Below, one piece after another: positions 60,849-64,000 of a DNA stretch of 64,000 bases. This DNA comes from Adiantum capillus-veneris (Eukaryota > Streptophyta > Polypodiopsida > Polypodiales > Pteridaceae). The stretch spans positions 2,828,501 through 2,892,500 of the forward strand of contig CM043942.1 in NCBI GenBank assembly GCA_014529385.2, written 5' to 3'. Position numbers and translations under genes: made by a program. A model generated the notes under the pieces. The model was not told where the DNA came from and did no database searches. It was given only the letters and a program-made list of their open reading frames with translations. Within the stretch, counting starts at the first letter, position 1, and each line of letters opens with the position of its first letter.

Positions 60849-62440
60849 CATTCTCAAATGCGGACCCAATGGAAAAAAGAGCAAAAAAGGGCATGTTTTT
60901 CAACTTTTTTAAAGGGTTGTCGTTTGATTACGGAATTTTTTGGACTAACCTAAGTACATATGCCCTTATACAACATGAATCTACAAGTATATAGGGCCAA
61001 ACTCCAAATCAAGCCCCTAAGTGTGTGTATATAAGTAAAAATAGCCATTTTTCGCGCAAAATATTGGTAAAACGGAGAAATCCGGCCATAAAAATTGCGT
61101 GTGAGTGTATATAGTGTTTTGCGGTGATGTTTTTGAGTTATTATTATTTTTGGGGATTTTCAGGGTTTAATTTTCTATTTTCCTTTTAATTTTACTAATT
61201 ATCGGCAAAAAAACTTCAAAAATACAAAAAGCAAGTGAAAAACGATCGTAATGAAAAAAAAAATATGGGGATAATTAGTGACTATAGGACAACCTATGGT
61301 ACAATGGGGGTGTAATTATGTGAATGGAGCGGAAAGCGTGTTTTGGTCAGATTTTGACCGAAACGTCAAATTTCTCGGAAACTGGGCAAATGGAGTCCAA
61401 TCAAGAAATTTTTGAGCCTAAACCGCGTCTCGCAAGAAATTGGAAGAACATGTCAAATTTCATGGAAAGTGGTTCGGGAACCCCATTATAAGATTTTTTC
61501 ACTTCATTTTAAGCTCATTTCTAATATTGTCTTTTGAGAAAGAGCTCTTGCCATTTAGAGCGAGCGGGACTTCCAGCGGCTTCTACGACGCGCACGACCA
61601 CCCGACAGGCCCCCGACATGAGAGGTAGGCTCACCACCTTGAGATTTTCGCGTATGTTTGTTGTTTTGTCGCAAAAACTAGCGTAGGGTTCACACGGGAA
61701 GCGAGCAGTAGAGACCTACAGGTAGAAGTGGCCACCTAACGGCTAACCCAAAAGCAATGAGACTTCATCGGCGGCTTACCCTAGCATAGGAGACCACTCT
61801 TGGATGCCAAAGGTGGTAGAAAACCCTCGAGAAAAACCCTAACTTCTAGAGCCCCGCAAGAGGCCACCAAATGGGAAATCTGCGGAAAGACGCCCAAATG
61901 CTACCAAAACTCATGGGTAGGAGTATCTCGACATGCTCGATAAGTCTATATAGCCCACATGGCCATAAGGTGACCCGAAGCGGCACTAAACTTCAAAAAC
62001 GGCATCAGATACACAAAGCATCAAATAGCTCTCGCGGCCAAACCGCATTTCCGTTTGCCACCAAACTTCACGAGCGGCTTTCCTAGACCATCAACAACCA
62101 AGTCCTATGGTGGTAGACTACCACAAGTCATCGACGACATGAAAACGCAACCACGGGTGCTTCCAGAGCGACAAATTGCCAAATGGAGCTCCGGTGAAGC
62201 CAAAGTCGACAAAACCATATGGCAAGGATCCCCAAGGGATCGGGAAGCTATGGAGACCAACATCAAGAAATTTCATCGCCAAAAAGCACTCCAAAAGTCA
62301 GAAAACGGCTCGGAGGCTCTGAAATCCAGACAGGGAGTTTCTTTCTACGTATTTGACTTTTTTGTTGAAATAGGGCTTAAAAGGGACTCAGGGGGGCTCA
62401 GGGCAGGCACCAGTAGCCTTCACCATATAAATTTCATCAG
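60849..62440. other. Unassigned region between B2 and element F
   Basis: No credible coding. Possibly the B2 3' LTR and the 5' end of F, but it matches neither the LTR at 22288-23214 nor any other LTR here. TATATAAG at 61027-61034 is a possible core promoter. The stretch 61200-61270 is A-rich, and 61550-62340 is GC-richer. No gypsy or copia primer site was found. Confidence 0.5.
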
Positions 62441-63320
62441 GAGACATCCTACATGTAGGATGTCTCAATGCCAAATCTGGGCACCAAACTCAACATCTCT
62501 TATCACACACAGCTTCTGAATACCCTGTACAAGCTAGCCACCAAGTTTCATCACATTTGGACAAAAATTGACCTCATGTGCATCAAAAAACGCAAAGTCA
62601 GATAATAGAGGCAATAATGGATCCTAGACCTACCAAAACTAGTCCAAATCACATGAAACTTGCACAATACATTCATGAGCACATTGCCAACTTATCTGTG
62701 TGGTCATATATGAAAAATGATGAAATAGACATCCTACGCGTAGGATGTCTAAATGACCAAATTGGCCCCCAGCTGGCATTTTTGAGTTCCAGATCTCTCT
62801 ATGACACCTTCATGAGCCCATGTATCAAGTTTCAAGCCATTCTCATCACATTTGGCCCCCAACACCTCCAAGATGCACTCTTTGAGCCTAAAAACACTAC
62901 ACATGCTCTTACCAACACCAATTCTTGTCCAAATCAAAATCCAAGAGCAGGCCCATGTTCCACATGCCAAGAGCTACCCCCAGAACCAACTTCAAGTAAT
63001 CTTGATGATAAACCCATCCTACGCGTAGGATGTCTCCAGCATGATTTTGACCTATTGTGCAAGAACTGACTTCATAGGGGCCATTAACATGGTGCAAGGA
63101 GCCTGTATATCAACTTTCAACCCATTTGAATATCATTTTCCCCTGTTGAGGACACCCTACCCAATTTGTGAGCCTAAAGCCTGAATCTACCCAGAATTGC
63201 ACTTTTTGATGCCCAAACCCAATTCCAATCACATAGCCATGTTGCATAAGTCAAGGGCCACTAGCCTACCAAGTTTCACCAAAAACAGGCAAGGTAGACA
63301 TCCTATGTGTAGGATGTCTA
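62441..63320. repeat. Four regularly spaced palindromes in the leader of element F
   Basis: Perfect 26-bp palindromes at 62441-62466 and 62726-62751, a perfect 18-bp one at 63015-63032 (CATCCTACGCGTAGGATG), and an imperfect 26-bp one at 63295-63320. Centres lie at 62453.5, 62738.5, 63023.5 and 63307.5, so they are 285, 285 and 284 bp apart. Between them only weak similarity remains (for example CAAGTTTCA...CACATTTGG near 62552 and 62828), as expected for a very old tandem array whose palindrome was kept. The same motif occurs in the B2 leader. Confidence 0.93.
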
Positions 63321-63506
63321 AATGATAATTTTTAGCCAGAAAGCTGTTGTGAGCACATGCAGAGTTTCCCTAGTTCCTTTTAAGTTTTATTTTCAATTTT
63401 CAAGTCATTTGGATAGTTAAAACTCAGTTTCTCAACTAATATGGAAAAAACGCTAACTTAGGACTACTGAGTGCAACAGGATCCATGGCAGCCACAAAAT
63501 GAGAGG

Positions 63507-64000
63507 ATGACAATAAAAGACTACTTGGAAGAAGTAGAGCCATTTGTGATCCCAGAAGGAACCCTGAAGCCAACCAGCACATGGATTCATGATGATTTGC
63601 TAGAGTCCAATGATTTGAAGATCTACCAAGGCGTGTTCAAATATCCTGAAGGAAATGCAGTAGAGCTATCCATGATACCACGGGAGCTCAATGAATTTGT
63701 CAGAAGCAAGATGGGAGATTACTTGGAGAAGCTGTATCTCCAAAACTACTTTGAAGCTTTGCCAACGGGGATTGACATCAAAATAGTGTGGAAATTTGTA
63801 ACCACTATCAAAGAAGATGGAGTGGCCAGAGTCACTGATCTGCAGGGCAAGCCAGATACCATGATTGTCATCACAGAGAGGGTGGTGGCATCCGCACTAG
63901 ACATATCCAACAAGGGAGATAGTGTGACAAAGGGGAGAGATGAAGTCAAAGTCTACTCAGAAAAGAAGAACGACTACACTTTTGAAGATATTGCAAACCC
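63507..64000 (+). CDS. First ORF of element F, partial, runs off the window
   Basis: Open from 63472 with no stop to the window end. The first ATG is at 63507 (MTIKDYLEEVEPFVIPEG). At least 164 residues of balanced composition follow: WIHDDLLESNDLKIYQG, MIPRELNEFVRSKMGDYLEK, IDIKIVWKFVTTIKEDG, VTDLQGKPDTMIVITERV. No family is recognised. It follows the palindrome-bearing leader just as gag follows the leader in B2, so a gag or a pre-gag protein of a related LTR element is likely. It lacks the L-R-S-G start of A and B2. The intact frame suggests that F is less decayed than B1 or B2. Confidence 0.6.
   Translation, partial: MTIKDYLEEVEPFVIPEGTLKPTSTWIHDDLLESNDLKIYQGVFKYPEGNAVELSMIPRELNEFVRSKMGDYLEKLYLQNYFEALPTGIDIKIVWKFVTTIKEDGVARVTDLQGKPDTMIVITERVVASALDISNKGDSVTKGRDEVKVYSEKKNDYTFEDIAN

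Noticed and set aside
62055-63069. Frames of 154 and 163 codons across the F leader
   Set aside because: They run through the palindrome repeats, use no conserved motif and lie upstream of the better ORF at 63507.

Overview
The window looks like intergenic DNA from a large, repeat-rich land-plant genome. I found no convincing host gene, tRNA, rRNA, CRISPR array or organellar insert. The evidence for a plant is the set of Ty1/copia elements with an initiator-Met-tRNA primer site (TTGGTATCAGAGC type), Ty3/gypsy elements with the plant-type primer site TGGCGCCGTTGCCGGGGA, and deep nesting of LTR retrotransposons inside one another. The exact lineage (fern, gymnosperm or other) cannot be told from the sequence alone.

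Layout. Positions 1-17912 are a decayed minus-strand gypsy element, here called B1. It is split by two copia elements: C1 (plus strand, 4997-10153, old and broken) and C2 (minus strand, 11889-17068, very young, one intact 1393-codon gag-pol frame). Positions 17913-22287 are an orphan plus-strand LTR element fragment, D. From 22288 to about 60850 runs a second copy of the same gypsy family, B2, on the plus strand. It has been blown apart by later insertions: Y' (26086-30105, itself holding a TIR element Z), Y'' (about 32481-33590), X (34451-42502, a copia-type non-autonomous element whose right LTR is split by Y at 40022-42421), and gypsy element A (42759-55557). The insertions can be dated relative to each other because target-site duplications and the interrupted host element frame can be read. 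After B2 comes about 1.6 kb of unassigned sequence, then the leader and first ORF of another element, F, which runs off the right edge.

How the parts relate. Families A and B share a domain order: gag with an M-x-L-R-x-G start, paired zinc knuckles, a first aspartic protease, reverse transcriptase, RNase H, integrase, then a second aspartic protease and a tail with repeated W-[I/V]-P-K motifs. Family B also carries two tandem H2C2 zinc-binding modules before its integrase core, in both copies. The leaders of B2 and F carry near-perfect self-complementary palindromes with the core CATCCTACGCGTAGGATG. In F they lie exactly 285, 285 and 284 bp apart although the flanking sequence has diverged. 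These three features are the best candidates for something undescribed.

The names A, B1, B2, C1, C2, D, F, X, Y and Z are labels of this annotation only. All family assignments come from reading motifs by eye; no database search was run.
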